The notes under the pieces are model-generated. The model had not been told where the DNA came from and made no database searches. It saw only the letters and a program-made list of their open reading frames with translations. Below are positions 8,492 through 18,409 of a stretch of DNA of 64,000 nucleotides, in pieces. Source of the DNA: Candidatus Zipacnadia bacterium (lineage in GTDB: Bacteria > Armatimonadota > Zipacnadia > Zipacnadales > UBA5352); contig JALGSU010000007.1 in the NCBI GenBank assembly GCA_029821735.1, positions 42,715 to 106,714 of the forward strand. Direction: 5' to 3'. The position numbers and the translations under genes were made by a program. Position 1 is the first letter of the stretch. Each line of letters starts with the position of its first letter.

Positions 8492-9814
8492 TCAGCCGGT
8501 GAACATGCGGGCATAGGCAAGGCCCTCGTCAGACGAGTCGCCCTCCTCCACCGGCACCTCAGCGGCATGCGCCAATACCTTGCGGTAGGCGTCGGCGCAT
8601 TGGAGAATGTATTCCTCGTCCGCGATGCCGAAGCGAGGCACCGAGTAAGCGCGCCCGGCCGCCGCCTCGGTGTGAGGCAGATCGCCCTTCTTGCAGCGCG
8701 TGTCGCGGTCAGCGTGCGCGATGCAGGTTGGCTTGCCCTCGTGGTAGATCTCGTAGTTCTGGTAGGCCGGGTGCATGTGCATGCCACCGTAGCCGCCTGG
8801 GCCACAGCTCGTGCCCTCGGCTCCGACCGCGCGGGCGAAGGCTTTCAGCGGCAGGTTCTCCGGGGCAGCGTCGACGTCGTAGAGTCCGTGGGCAGCGTAC
8901 CAGCCGCCGAGAGTGGAGTTCTCCCAGCGCGGGCGGTGCGGAACAATCCCCGGCACGTCCTCGAGCGCGTCCCACCAGATTTGAGCGGCTTTGACCTTCT
9001 GCTCGAGAATGCCCGGGTACTTCTCAAGCTGCACTTTGCCGAGCGCCGCGCAGAAGCCGTTGAGCCGGTATTTGTGGCCGCCGAGAGGCAGGCCAGAGAG
9101 GCTCTTGTACTCCTCCATCTCGCAGCGAGTCGCTATACGCCCGTAGTGCCCGAAGACGGTTGCGCGCTCGTATATCTCCTGATCGTTAGTAAGCATCAGG
9201 CCACCCTCGCCGGCGGGGAGGGCTTTGCCGGTCATTATGGAGGCCGCCGAGACGTGGCCAATGCTGCCCACCATGCGGCCCTTGTAGAGTGCGCCGTGCG
9301 CGTGCGAAACGTCCTCGATGACCTTGACGCCATGCGCGTTCGCGATCTCCATGATCGGGTCCATATCGGCCGGGTGACCGTAGCAGTGCACCGCGACGAT
9401 GGCCCGCGTACGCGCGGTGATCTTGCGCGCGATTTCCTCGGGGTCAATGCACAGAGTCATGGGGTCGATGTCGGCGAAGACCACCGTGGCTCCCATGCTC
9501 AGCACCTGCGTGCAGGACGCCCAGTAGGTGTGCGACGGGCAGATGACCTCATCGCCCCAGCCCACGCCGCAACCAAAGAACGCGCCATGCAGCGCGGCGG
9601 TGCCGGTGTTGTGGGCGAGGCCATAGGTCATGCCATGCCACTTCGCGTAGGCCTCTTCCAGCGCGGTGCCGGGCTCGATGGATGACATCTGGCGACTGTG
9701 GAGCATGTCGAGCAGGGCTTTCTCATCGCGCTCGTCGATGATCGGATGGACGAACATGTCCCCGGGGTCCTTCGTTACCGCTTTGGGTCCGCCATTGATG
9801 GCGAGTTGACTCAA
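8492..9814 (-). CDS. DegT/DnrJ/EryC1/StrS-family PLP aminotransferase
   Basis: A sugar-aminotransferase family member, about 440 residues, slightly longer than usual. The Schiff-base lysine is Lys197 in MTGKALPAGEGG, matching the family pattern Lys-x-x-x-x-Gly-Glu-Gly-Gly. IEDVSHAHGA (about 166-175) is the cofactor-facing loop. Family members transfer an amino group to a keto-sugar nucleotide, which fits the keto-sugar made by rmlB about 5 kb away; some also act on free inositols or sugars. The start is taken as TTG at 9814: GAGGAG lies eight bases before it, whereas the nearby GTG overlaps that ribosome site. The first residues, SQLAINGGPKAV, match the usual family start. It is divergent from the SGNH hydrolase gene. 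Confidence 0.88.
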   Translation of the reverse strand: MSQLAINGGPKAVTKDPGDMFVHPIIDERDEKALLDMLHSRQMSSIEPGTALEEAYAKWHGMTYGLAHNTGTAALHGAFFGCGVGWGDEVICPSHTYWASCTQVLSMGATVVFADIDPMTLCIDPEEIARKITARTRAIVAVHCYGHPADMDPIMEIANAHGVKVIEDVSHAHGALYKGRMVGSIGHVSAASIMTGKALPAGEGGLMLTNDQEIYERATVFGHYGRIATRCEMEEYKSLSGLPLGGHKYRLNGFCAALGKVQLEKYPGILEQKVKAAQIWWDALEDVPGIVPHRPRWENSTLGGWYAAHGLYDVDAAPENLPLKAFARAVGAEGTSCGPGGYGGMHMHPAYQNYEIYHEGKPTCIAHADRDTRCKKGDLPHTEAAAGRAYSVPRFGIADEEYILQCADAYRKVLAHAAEVPVEEGDSSDEGLAYARMFTG

Positions 9815-9969
9815 CGCGCTCACTCCTCGTTTGAGGTGCTTGTGACGAACTGCCGCGACCTGACTTCGCCGACGCACCGCGCGCACCTCCCCATCGGCGG
9901 GCAAGGGCGGGCGGCGCGTGGCGGCGAATAGTCCGATAGACCGAAGCCAGATACGAGGAGGCACACGCC

Positions 9970-11119
9970 ATGCGCATACTCGCCGCTGCCACTATCCTCA
10001 TCGCCTGCGCGATGGGCTGCGCGTTCGCTCAACCGTTCACCATCGAGACTTTCGACGACGTTGCGGCCCTGCAGGAGCGCACGGCGTTCTCGCTCTACCC
10101 CGCCGACGCCACGCTCTCGACGGCCGCCGAGGATGCCGCAGTCGGCGACGGTGCGCTGACCGTCACGTTGCCTGCCAAAGCCCGGGTCACCTTCGCGGTG
10201 GACCCGCAACTGGTGTGGGACAACGAGGCGTGGGACCAGTGCGACGGCATCCGCTTTTGGGTCAAGGGCGATGGCTCCGACAGCTACGGCTGCGTGGCAT
10301 TCGGGCCACGGTACCCGTATCTGTACGAGGCGTGGTTCCCGCTCAAGGAGACGCAGTGGCACCAGTTGAGCTTCCGGCTCGACGAGTTGGTGTCGATGAG
10401 CCCGGTCGGGCCGATGGGAGCACCAGGCATGGCGCCGGCCAGCGGGATCGCGACGATCGTGCTCGGGACGCGCTGGTATCTCGTGTGGAACAACGAGCCC
10501 ATGCCGCCAGAGGCGCGACCGCTGGCCGAGGTGCTGGGGATGATGAGGGACAAGCAGCCGGTGCGCGTGTATTGCATGGGCGACTCCGTCACTGCGGGCA
10601 CGGGGCTGGCAGACAAATACAACGAGCAGTATGCGGTGTTGCTGCAGGGGCTGCTGCGCGAACGTCTCGGGTACGATGGAATCAGCGTGGAGAGCCGCGC
10701 AGTCGGTGGGGCGAAACTCGTGGACGCGCGTGTGTGGGCCGTGCGAGACTTCGCGGGCGAGCCGCCGGACCTCGTCACGATCTGCTACGGCTACAATGAC
10801 AAGTCCGCGGGGCAGTCCAAGGACCGACCGCATCTGCAAACTCACCGGAGGCAACTCAACCATCGTGCCGATCAGTTCACTTCGCGGAGGACAGTGGCGA
10901 TATGTGATGATGGAGGACTTCGCCGAGGGCGTCCGCGAGGTGGCAGCGGCGCGAGGCCTGGAGTGCATCGACCTGTCAACCGAGATCGAGGGCGTCGGGC
11001 GGTTGACGTGGCAGACGGGCTACCTCAAGGACCGCGCGCATCCGAACGCCGCCGGGCATCAATGGTTGGCCGAACGGATGGCCGACTGGTTCATGGAGAA
11101 GATCGGCGAGCTGGACTGA
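9970..11119 (+). pseudogene. Secreted SGNH/GDSL hydrolase, frameshifted with a probable short deletion
   Basis: GAGGAGG precedes the ATG. The first frame gives a signal peptide, an N-terminal beta-sandwich that looks carbohydrate-binding (about residues 22-190) and the catalytic block CMGDSVTAGTG with Ser206. The oxyanion blocks GGAKLVDARVW and GYND follow. The frame is then lost at about 10805-10835. The missing C-terminus continues in the +1 frame from about 10825, including STIVPIS and the catalytic Asp/His block KDRAHPNAAGHQWLAE, and stops at 11119. Only a few residues separate GYND from the next strand, where the family usually has a longer helix, so a short deletion as well as a frame change is likely. 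The intact protein would have been a secreted esterase or acetylesterase. Either a pseudogene or an assembly error. Confidence 0.85.
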
Positions 11120-11127
11120 GGGAAGGC

Positions 11128-12633
11128 CTACAGCTCGCGCTTGACGACTTTGCCGGAGGGGTTGCGAGGCAGGGCATCGCGCAACTCGACGATCTGCGGG
11201 ACCTTGAAGGACGCGAGGTGGCGCGTGCAATGGCGCTTCACCTCGCGTTCGTCGAGTTCTGCGCCCGGCTGAGGCACTACCACCGCCTTGACCACCTCGC
11301 CAAGCACCGCATGCTCAGCACCGATTGCCGCGGCCTCGAGGATGTCGGGGTGGCGCGTGAGGACGTTCTCGACCTCGACCGGGTAGACGTTCTCCCCCGC
11401 GACGATGATCATCTCCTTCTTCCGCCCCTGCAGGAAGATGAAACCGTCCTCGTCGACGAAGGCCGTGTCGCCCGTGTGCAGCCACCCGTCAACGATCGCC
11501 TCGGCGGTCGCCCCCGGGCGCTTGTAGTAGCCCGCGACAACGCTCGGCCCCGCGATGAGCAACTCCCCCACCTCACCGGGCGGCAGATCGAGGCCCTCGT
11601 CGTCGACGATCCGGGCTTGCAGTTCGGGCACCAGCGTGCCGATGGACTCGGCGTGGCTGACCGCGAATTCATCAGGCAGGACCGTGGTGACCGACGTGGT
11701 CTCGGTCAGGCCGAAGAAGTTATGCAGGGCGACGCAGGGGAACAACTCGCGCAGGCGCTCAATCGTCTGAACGGGCATGGGCGCGCCTGAGTAGGCGATC
11801 AGACGCAATGACGCGAGGTCCCAGTCGGCGATGTTCTGGAGGCGGGTGAGGAGAATCATGGTGGTCGGGACGTTGAAGAAAGTGGTCGCTCGATGCTGCT
11901 CAATGAGATCGAGCAGGCCGCTCGGGTTGGTCTGAGCAGTGATGACCACCGTCGAGCCAAGCAGCAGCGACGTGGGTAGGATGGTGTTCAGACCGGTCAC
12001 ATGGAAGAGCGGGACCACGAGAATGTGCACGTCATCGGGCCGGAAGCCATGCCCGCGGATGGTGCTCTGCACGTTGAAGAGCACGTTCCCGTGGGTAATC
12101 ATCGCGCCCTTGGGCAGGCCGGTAGTGCCGGAGGTGTAGATGATCGCGGCGATGTCTCCCGGAGCCATCTCGGGGAGATCGAACTCGCGCGCGCCCTCGC
12201 CGGTGAGTTTCGCGACGGGGACGACGCCTTCCGCGTCGAGGTCCACACCGATCACGGCTTCGATGCCGGGCAGATCGCTGAGGGCGACTGAGACCGTCGG
12301 CCACGTACGCTCGTGAGCGACCAGGAGGCGGGCCTCGACGTCGCCGATGATGAAAGCCATCTCTTCGGCCTTCAGGCGAATGTTGACGGGGACGGCGGTG
12401 GCGCCGGTGCGGATCACGCCGAGGTAGCAGATCACCGAGTGCAGGCAGTTGGGCATGACCAGCGCGACGCGGTCGCCCGGGCCCACATCGAAGAACTCGC
12501 GCAGGTGGCGAGAGAAGTTCTCGATCACCTGCCCAAGCTCGGAGAAAGAGACAGAGTCGCAGCCATCGATGGCGGCGACTCTGTCCCCATAGCGTGCGAC
12601 GGCTGTGTTGAGCAACTCAATCAGGTTGCGCAT
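11128..12633 (-). CDS. AMP-forming acyl-CoA synthetase / ligase
   Basis: A 501-residue adenylate-forming enzyme that joins a carboxylic acid to CoA through an acyl-AMP. Seen: the P-loop YTSGTTGLPKG (166-176), the HTGD motif in VDGWLHTGDTAF, the hinge GRKKEMIIVAGENVYPVEVE, and the catalytic lysine 495 in the C-terminal PRNPSGKVVKREL. All core residues are present and the length is typical of medium/long-chain or aryl-CoA ligases. It follows the isomerase-like gene by 16 bp and has GAGGCGG upstream, so the two are in one operon. It ends eight bases from the convergent SGNH gene, leaving no room for a separate terminator. The acid substrate is not known. Confidence 0.92.
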   Translation of the reverse strand: MRNLIELLNTAVARYGDRVAAIDGCDSVSFSELGQVIENFSRHLREFFDVGPGDRVALVMPNCLHSVICYLGVIRTGATAVPVNIRLKAEEMAFIIGDVEARLLVAHERTWPTVSVALSDLPGIEAVIGVDLDAEGVVPVAKLTGEGAREFDLPEMAPGDIAAIIYTSGTTGLPKGAMITHGNVLFNVQSTIRGHGFRPDDVHILVVPLFHVTGLNTILPTSLLLGSTVVITAQTNPSGLLDLIEQHRATTFFNVPTTMILLTRLQNIADWDLASLRLIAYSGAPMPVQTIERLRELFPCVALHNFFGLTETTSVTTVLPDEFAVSHAESIGTLVPELQARIVDDEGLDLPPGEVGELLIAGPSVVAGYYKRPGATAEAIVDGWLHTGDTAFVDEDGFIFLQGRKKEMIIVAGENVYPVEVENVLTRHPDILEAAAIGAEHAVLGEVVKAVVVPQPGAELDEREVKRHCTRHLASFKVPQIVELRDALPRNPSGKVVKREL

Positions 12634-12649
12634 ACCGCCTCACGAGATA

Positions 12650-13447
12650 TCAGATATTGGCCTTCATCCAGTCGAGGCACTTGGCGTATGCGACGCCGAA
12701 GTCTTCGGGGGCCTCGCACTCGGCGTGCCAGGGGCCGTCGAAGCCGGCGGCCTTCAGGGAGGCGACGGCAGAGTCGAGCGGGATCTCGCCCTCGCCCAGC
12801 GCGGCGCCGACGTAATCTGGCCGGGCATTGTTGCCGTCCTTCATGTGAGTGCTGAGCACGTAGGGCGCCACTGCCTCATAGATGGCCGGCAGTTCGTCTA
12901 CCTCGTAGCCAAACCAGCGATAGTTCATGGTGTCGAGGTTGGTGCCCACACGCGGGTGCTTGAAGTGCTCGAGCACGGTCATCATGACCTTGTGATCGTT
13001 GCTGACCACACCATGGTTGTCGATGGCCAGATACAGGTCCATCGCTTCGCAGACCGGCAGAGCGGCCTCGACTGACTTGATGATGGCCGCAGCGTGCTGG
13101 TCCTCGGGGACCTCGTCCTTGACCGCGCCACCCTCGGTGCGGAAGATGTGGCAGTCGAGCATGAGAGTCAGTTCGCCGATGCGCTTCATCCGCTCGACCT
13201 GGTCGGCGATGGCAGCATCGTCGAGCAGCACGAAGTCGTTGCCCAGTGACAGACCGGTGATGGCGATACCCACGTCGTCGGCAACCTTCTTGATCTCGGC
13301 GGTGTTGGCCTTCGCGTCATCGCAATCCTCAGGCTCGATGTCACGCCACATCAGCTCAACATTGCCGAAGCCAGTCTCCGAAGCCCACTGCAGAAATTCC
13401 GCGACCGTGTCGCCCGGTGCACGATAATGGATCAGACCAAGACTCAT
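12650..13447 (-). CDS. Sugar phosphate isomerase/epimerase-like TIM barrel (AP endonuclease 2 superfamily)
   Basis: This 265-residue protein has the xylose isomerase-like barrel layout. Probable metal ligands are a Glu in GNVELMWRDIEPED near residue 30, a His/Glu set in the middle, Asp in LAIDNHGVV, Asp in VGTNLDTMNY, His in VLSTHMKDGN, and Glu in GPWHAECEAPEDFG near the end. Members act as hexose or inositol isomerases, epimerases or dehydratases. The ATG at 13447 was chosen because GAGGAG lies six bases upstream and the upstream in-frame ATG has no such site. First gene of the two-gene operon with the acyl-CoA ligase. The substrate cannot be assigned. Confidence 0.85.
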   Translation of the reverse strand: MSLGLIHYRAPGDTVAEFLQWASETGFGNVELMWRDIEPEDCDDAKANTAEIKKVADDVGIAITGLSLGNDFVLLDDAAIADQVERMKRIGELTLMLDCHIFRTEGGAVKDEVPEDQHAAAIIKSVEAALPVCEAMDLYLAIDNHGVVSNDHKVMMTVLEHFKHPRVGTNLDTMNYRWFGYEVDELPAIYEAVAPYVLSTHMKDGNNARPDYVGAALGEGEIPLDSAVASLKAAGFDGPWHAECEAPEDFGVAYAKCLDWMKANI

Positions 13448-13555
13448 TGCAGTCTCCTCACATTCGCGTTTCATGTCTGGTGTAGCGTCACTTACTTCGA
13501 CGGCGTCCGAACGAGTCCTCCTCGTGTCCGCGACAATTGCAGATGACCCACAGGC

Positions 13556-16531
13556 CTACAGCTCCGCCCCTCGCGCGGCGGCGGCAATGGCCTCAGCCAC
13601 TACATCGACGTCAGCGTCGGTGGTGACCGTAAGCGCATCATCAGCCCCTGCGGCCGCGTAGTACTTCGCCGACCATGCGAACTCGTCGCGCACGGCGGCG
13701 TCGGGCAGCGGGTGGGCCATCTGGTCGACGGTGTTGATGAGTGCCATCGGGCGCGGGGCCAGCAGGGCGGGCAGGTCTGGCAGGTCATAGGTTTCAAGCG
13801 CTTTGGGCACCCAGAAATACCCGCGGACGTTGTGCCACTTGTTGTCGAGGATCATGCGATACGAGCCGAGCATGCCAACCGTCGCCACTGCTCCGACGCG
13901 CTCATCGGCGAGCCCGGCGGCCAGCACCCAGGTGCCACCAAGCCCTTCGCCCGCCAGCACATACCCGTCGGTGGCGAGATCCTCTCGCGAGTCGAGCCAG
14001 TCCATGCAGCGGGTCAGGTCAAAGGCACGCGCCCCGAGGAGCGTCTTCCCTGCGCCGGTAAACGCGATTGCATGGCCGTCCCGGCGCCACTGACTGGCGT
14101 CATACTCGACCGTGCGGCCACGCGCGCCGCGCTCGATATCGAGTTCCCCGGCGCCGCGGACATCCACCGCCAGAACGGTGTGACCGCTCCGGGCCAGGGC
14201 CAGTGGGACGGATTCGTCCTTCACCTGAGTGGGTTTGCCGAACTCTGAGGCCCAGATGATCGGCGATCCAGTCGCGCCCGCTTCCGGCCTGATCAGCAGC
14301 GCCGGGAGCTCGATGCCCGCCTCACTGGCGATCGTCAGCTTCTCTATCGTGAGCGTGTCGTGCGGGTACTGCCCGACCTCTCGGGAGCGTGGGGTCTCGC
14401 GATCTGCGGGTGCATGCAGCGCAATCTTCACCAGAACGGCGGCGCGGCGCTCGGTCAGGAAGCGCTCGCGAGCGACCGCGTCAGCAGCCGGCTCGGGACG
14501 CGCCGGTGCCATCTCCCGCATGAGCTTCGCGTTCATCTGATCCTCACGCAGACTGCCGAGATCAAGCTCCACCGAACCGTGTTCAGTGCACCAAAGATCC
14601 TCGACAGGCAGGGCCTCTATAGGACCCTCAGCCATGCCAGCATCCATGCCGAGCCAACGGTTGTACCACTCGTAAGCGGCCTCGCGCTTGGGCTGCTCCA
14701 TGTTGTGCACACCGGCAACAAGCTGGAAGTGGTTCGCGTCAGGTGCGCCGAAGATGTCGTAGAGCGGCTGCAGCCAGTCGCGGCGAGAGCGGTGGCCGCG
14801 CTCTTCGCCGGAGTCCTCGCCCACGATCCAGCGGCAGGCGCGCGGCGGGATCAGCCCGATCAGACGCAGGTCGATGTCACGCTTGGCGAGATAGTATGTG
14901 TTCTCGCACGAGCCGCCCGGGTGTGCCGCCGCGCAGCCGACGGTCTTCGGGTGGCATGCGGTGATCAGCAGCGTCATTTGGCCGCCACCGGAGTTGCCGC
15001 CAACCGCAATTCGCTCGGGGTCGACCTCCGGTCGGGTGAGCATGTAGTCGACGACCCGCACCCCGTCCCAAGTGCGCAGGCCGCTCAGGCTGCGGCCCAC
15101 GAGGTAGCTCGGGCGCAGCGCGTAGTGATGCTGGCCGACCGGGCCACCCTTGCGGCCGAGTTCCTCGGGCGGCTCGGAGTATGTGATGCGCTCGCCCTGC
15201 CCCATCGGATCAAACGCGCAGGCGACGTATCCCTTCTGCGCCAGCCCAAGAGCGAATTCGTGGTAGAGATGGTAGCCCTTGCCCTCGGCGGCATGGCCCA
15301 TGGTGATGCAGACCGCGGGCGCCGGCAGCGAATGGCCCTTGGGTATGTAGAAGTTCATCGGCACGAAGTAGCCCGGCTCGGTCTCGATGATGATCTTCTC
15401 GATGGTGCAATAGTCCAGCTCGATCCTTCCGACCATCTTCGGGTTCAGCGCAGTAGGCTCGGGCCAGCGGCCGAACAGCTCGCCGAGACGCGAACGAGTG
15501 TCCACCTGCCATGCGCGCACATCCTCGGGCGTCTGCAGAGCATCTCGCTCAGCGGTGACTGCCTGGTTGCGGGCGGTGATGAAGGGCTGGACGTAGCGTG
15601 ACAACATGCCGGCCGCGTTGCGCTGCTGCGCCCCCTGATCCACCTCGCCGACCACTCTGATGCGGCTGAGGCGCTGCAGGTCAACGTCCTTGATCGTGAA
15701 CTCACCCACCTGGTCGGCGCCGGTGACGACGTCATCGTTACCGTCAGCAACCACACTGCCGCGCTCCTGACCGTTTACGTAGACGCGGAACGTTGAGGCC
15801 CCGTCGGGCTCGTCGAGGTAGAGGAGTGTGAGGTCGTAGCGAGCACTGCGCTCCCAGAAGAGCGCGGTGCCATCAGCGGTCTCGACGCCCTCGAGCGGCT
15901 GCAGGACTCGGCGACGCGAGCGGTCGACCTGCTCGTAGCCATTGAGCTCCTCGAAGGCCGCGACAGTGTAGCTGATCGGCTCCCAGGCGCCAGGAAGAGG
16001 GGGCCCCGGCACGCCCATGAACTGCACGTCGTCGAACCAGGCCGTTCCCGACCCGCGCAGATTGCAGTATATGAGGACGTAGAGCGGCTCGCCGGGGACG
16101 GTGACGCTGACCGACAATTGGGTCCAACCCGCGGTGTCCTCCGCCACGGGGCTCGTGGGCTGGGCGATGATGCTGTCGTCCGCGCCCATGAGGTATATCT
16201 GCACGTTGGGCCTGCCCGGTCCTTCAGTCTTCACCCAGGCACTGAGCGTCGCCTGGGTACCGGGCACGAGGCCCAGGTCCCGGTCGTGACCTGAGCGCCA
16301 ACGGCTCAGGACGTCGGAGTGGTTCGTCATGGCCACGCAACGCTCACCGGTTCGCGCGACGCCCTCGGGCCAGAACATCTGCCGGTCACCGTCGGTGGGG
16401 GTGCGCTGCTGCCAGAAGGCGGGGAGGTCGCCGTCCGCGATCTCGAAGGAGGGGTTGGCGGCGAGATCGACGGGCTGCTGTGCGTACGCCGTCGAGCAGA
16501 CAAGAAGAAGTGCGAAAAGCAGTGCGACCAC
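13556..16531 (-). CDS. Large secreted protein: carbohydrate-binding module plus tandem alpha/beta hydrolase domains
   Basis: About 991 residues. A signal peptide is followed by a jelly-roll module (about 25-165, LAANPSFEIADGDLPAFW onward) and a second beta-sandwich (about 175-300). Then comes an acetyl-xylan-esterase-like alpha/beta hydrolase domain whose nucleophile elbow GGNSGGGQ puts the catalytic Ser near residue 514. A second hydrolase-like domain (about 700-990) has AGEGLGGTW at the same place, with Gly instead of the Ser, so it is probably not catalytic. A deacylase of plant or microbial polysaccharide is the likely role. The GTG at 16531 is preferred over the GTG at 16540, because GAGG lies eight bases before the first and touches the second. 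It stands alone downstream of the DUF4091 operon. Confidence 0.85.
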   Translation of the reverse strand: MVALLFALLLVCSTAYAQQPVDLAANPSFEIADGDLPAFWQQRTPTDGDRQMFWPEGVARTGERCVAMTNHSDVLSRWRSGHDRDLGLVPGTQATLSAWVKTEGPGRPNVQIYLMGADDSIIAQPTSPVAEDTAGWTQLSVSVTVPGEPLYVLIYCNLRGSGTAWFDDVQFMGVPGPPLPGAWEPISYTVAAFEELNGYEQVDRSRRRVLQPLEGVETADGTALFWERSARYDLTLLYLDEPDGASTFRVYVNGQERGSVVADGNDDVVTGADQVGEFTIKDVDLQRLSRIRVVGEVDQGAQQRNAAGMLSRYVQPFITARNQAVTAERDALQTPEDVRAWQVDTRSRLGELFGRWPEPTALNPKMVGRIELDYCTIEKIIIETEPGYFVPMNFYIPKGHSLPAPAVCITMGHAAEGKGYHLYHEFALGLAQKGYVACAFDPMGQGERITYSEPPEELGRKGGPVGQHHYALRPSYLVGRSLSGLRTWDGVRVVDYMLTRPEVDPERIAVGGNSGGGQMTLLITACHPKTVGCAAAHPGGSCENTYYLAKRDIDLRLIGLIPPRACRWIVGEDSGEERGHRSRRDWLQPLYDIFGAPDANHFQLVAGVHNMEQPKREAAYEWYNRWLGMDAGMAEGPIEALPVEDLWCTEHGSVELDLGSLREDQMNAKLMREMAPARPEPAADAVARERFLTERRAAVLVKIALHAPADRETPRSREVGQYPHDTLTIEKLTIASEAGIELPALLIRPEAGATGSPIIWASEFGKPTQVKDESVPLALARSGHTVLAVDVRGAGELDIERGARGRTVEYDASQWRRDGHAIAFTGAGKTLLGARAFDLTRCMDWLDSREDLATDGYVLAGEGLGGTWVLAAGLADERVGAVATVGMLGSYRMILDNKWHNVRGYFWVPKALETYDLPDLPALLAPRPMALINTVDQMAHPLPDAAVRDEFAWSAKYYAAAGADDALTVTTDADVDVVAEAIAAAARGAEL

Positions 16532-16625
16532 GCTGATCACCTCATAATGGCTGTGGCCCTCCGAGGCAGAACTGTTCGGCGTCGCCCGCAGGTGTCCTCC
16601 ACCAACAGACGCGCCTCCGCAAAGT

Positions 16626-16657
16626 CAGGGGCGCCGGCAACAAGCCCGACGCCCCTG
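16626..16657 (-). terminator. Terminator of the DUF4091 operon
   Basis: Eight perfect pairs (16626-16633 with 16650-16657) enclose a 16-base interior that can pair partly again. It lies 35 bp past the stop codon at 16692, with ACTTTGC after it on the minus strand. The T tract is weak. Confidence 0.6.
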
Positions 16658-16691
16658 CAAAGTCTTCAGCCACGCAGACAAAAGCGACCCT

Positions 16692-18377
16692 TCAGCGCTT
16701 GTTCTCGATCATGCGAGCGAGGCGCTCGCGGGCGACCATGTAGTCGGCAGGCTCGCGGCTCCAGTCGAGGAAGCTCGGGGCAATTCGGCGGACGATATCG
16801 TCGACTTTCTTGCTGCCAGCCTTCACCTCGACCATCGGATAGTGCTCAATGTCGATGGCGTCGGCCCGGTAGCCACTTCGGGACTTGCCCTGGGCGGCGA
16901 GTACCATGTACTCGTAGTCCTCGAGGCCCTCGCGGGCAAGCTTGAGCCTGATGCTGGTGACGGGGCCCTTCACGCCAGCGGGCGGGCCCGGGTAGACGAG
17001 CAGGCCCTCGCCCCAGTACTTCTCGCGGAAGTGCGGGTTCGCGTAGACGTCACCGTAGTCGTCCGACCAGTAGACGCTGGACCAGTAGAGGAAGCCGGTG
17101 ACATCGTAAGTCCAGCTTGTCCAGAACGGTGCGCGGAAGGTGATGGGCGCGAAATCGATCTGCCAGAAGGGGTTGCGCTCGTCACGCTGACACAGGGCGG
17201 TGTAGCTCCAAAGCTCCTCGCCAAGGGCCAGTCGTTGGCGAGCCGTCTTCTCGTCCCATATGCCCCACAGCGGACACCAGACATTCACCGCGCCGTAGAG
17301 GTCACCCCACTCGGCGTTGGAGGTGAGCGTCTGCTCGGTGCACATGCGACGGATCTCCGGGTCGGCCTCCTCGATCAGGGCCGCCTGCTGGCGCACGATC
17401 TCGTACTCCTCAGCGTCGTTGGGCTCGTCCTTCATGTAGATGTACGCCATCTCCAGCCAGCCGTTCTCGCGCAGGTAGGCGGCTATGGCGCGCAGGTAGG
17501 CTTTGCACTTCTCCGGATCGTCGCGGTACTTGAACTCGATGCGCAACGAATTGACGTGCTTGTCCTCGATGAGCGCGCGCAGGCGCTCGTGGGTCTGCGA
17601 AGAGTCAAGCTCACCGGTCTCTTCGTTGAACTCGGGCCAGATAGCGCCGAAACTGCCAGGCATCGCGCGGTGGCGGAGGAACTCGTCGATATAGAGGTCC
17701 TCGATGGCCTCGAACTCGGGCTCGTCGCCAGCCATGCCGTAGGCTTTGGCGACACGGCTGCCCAAGCTGCCAAAGCGCGATTCCATGGCGACGGTCTCGG
17801 GCAACGCGAAGCCGAAGACCTTCAGCTCGATGGAGAGGCGCGCGAGGCGCTCATCGCCAACCGTCACGGTGATCTTGCCCGAGTAGACGCCCTTGGGGGT
17901 GTCGGCGGGCACGTAGACGTCCGCCCATACCTCCTGGTTGTCGCCGGCGAGGACGTCGAAGGGAGCCGCAGGGATGGTGCCCCCCTCAGGTGGCTGTCCG
18001 GTTGTCGGGTCGATGAAGGGTATGAGCGCATCCGGATACCAGCCCTCGGGAGCGGTGGAGCGCAGGCTCGGCTCGGTGATGTGCACATAGTAGGCCCGGT
18101 AGAGAGTGATGTTGCCGGCCTCAATGGCGCCCGCAGGCCCGGTCAGATCCGAGACCTCGACCGAGACAGCCTGAAGGCCGCCCGTTCCGGCACGGATGAT
18201 CACGCGGAATGGCTCATACTCATTGGCCGCGGCGCTAATCTGCACGTCGCGCCCGGGGCCGGGGTCGTCCCCCTGCAACACGTGGTCCCACGGCGATGCG
18301 GTCCACACAACGGTTTCCTGAGCAAACGCCACCGTGCATGCCATGATTGCCACGATAGTCAAAGCAAGTCGCATCAT
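16692..18377 (-). CDS. Secreted glycoside hydrolase-like protein with DUF4091 domain
   Basis: A 561-residue protein with a signal peptide (MMRLALTIVAIMACTVAFAQ). An Ig-like N-terminal domain (about 25-200) is followed by a TIM-barrel-like region; YIYMKDEPND near residue 330 may hold acidic active-site residues. The C-terminal signature WGEGLLVYPGPPAG, followed by SIRLKLAREGLEDYEYM, is typical of DUF4091, a relative of glycoside hydrolase family 123. The activity is not established for most members. AAGGAGG lies five bases before the ATG at 18377. It is the second gene of an operon, 32 bp after the gene ending at 18410. Confidence 0.88.
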   Translation of the reverse strand: MMRLALTIVAIMACTVAFAQETVVWTASPWDHVLQGDDPGPGRDVQISAAANEYEPFRVIIRAGTGGLQAVSVEVSDLTGPAGAIEAGNITLYRAYYVHITEPSLRSTAPEGWYPDALIPFIDPTTGQPPEGGTIPAAPFDVLAGDNQEVWADVYVPADTPKGVYSGKITVTVGDERLARLSIELKVFGFALPETVAMESRFGSLGSRVAKAYGMAGDEPEFEAIEDLYIDEFLRHRAMPGSFGAIWPEFNEETGELDSSQTHERLRALIEDKHVNSLRIEFKYRDDPEKCKAYLRAIAAYLRENGWLEMAYIYMKDEPNDAEEYEIVRQQAALIEEADPEIRRMCTEQTLTSNAEWGDLYGAVNVWCPLWGIWDEKTARQRLALGEELWSYTALCQRDERNPFWQIDFAPITFRAPFWTSWTYDVTGFLYWSSVYWSDDYGDVYANPHFREKYWGEGLLVYPGPPAGVKGPVTSIRLKLAREGLEDYEYMVLAAQGKSRSGYRADAIDIEHYPMVEVKAGSKKVDDIVRRIAPSFLDWSREPADYMVARERLARMIENKR

Positions 18378-18409
18378 GAACGCCTCCTTGAATCGCTGCG
18401 GCGCGCCAG

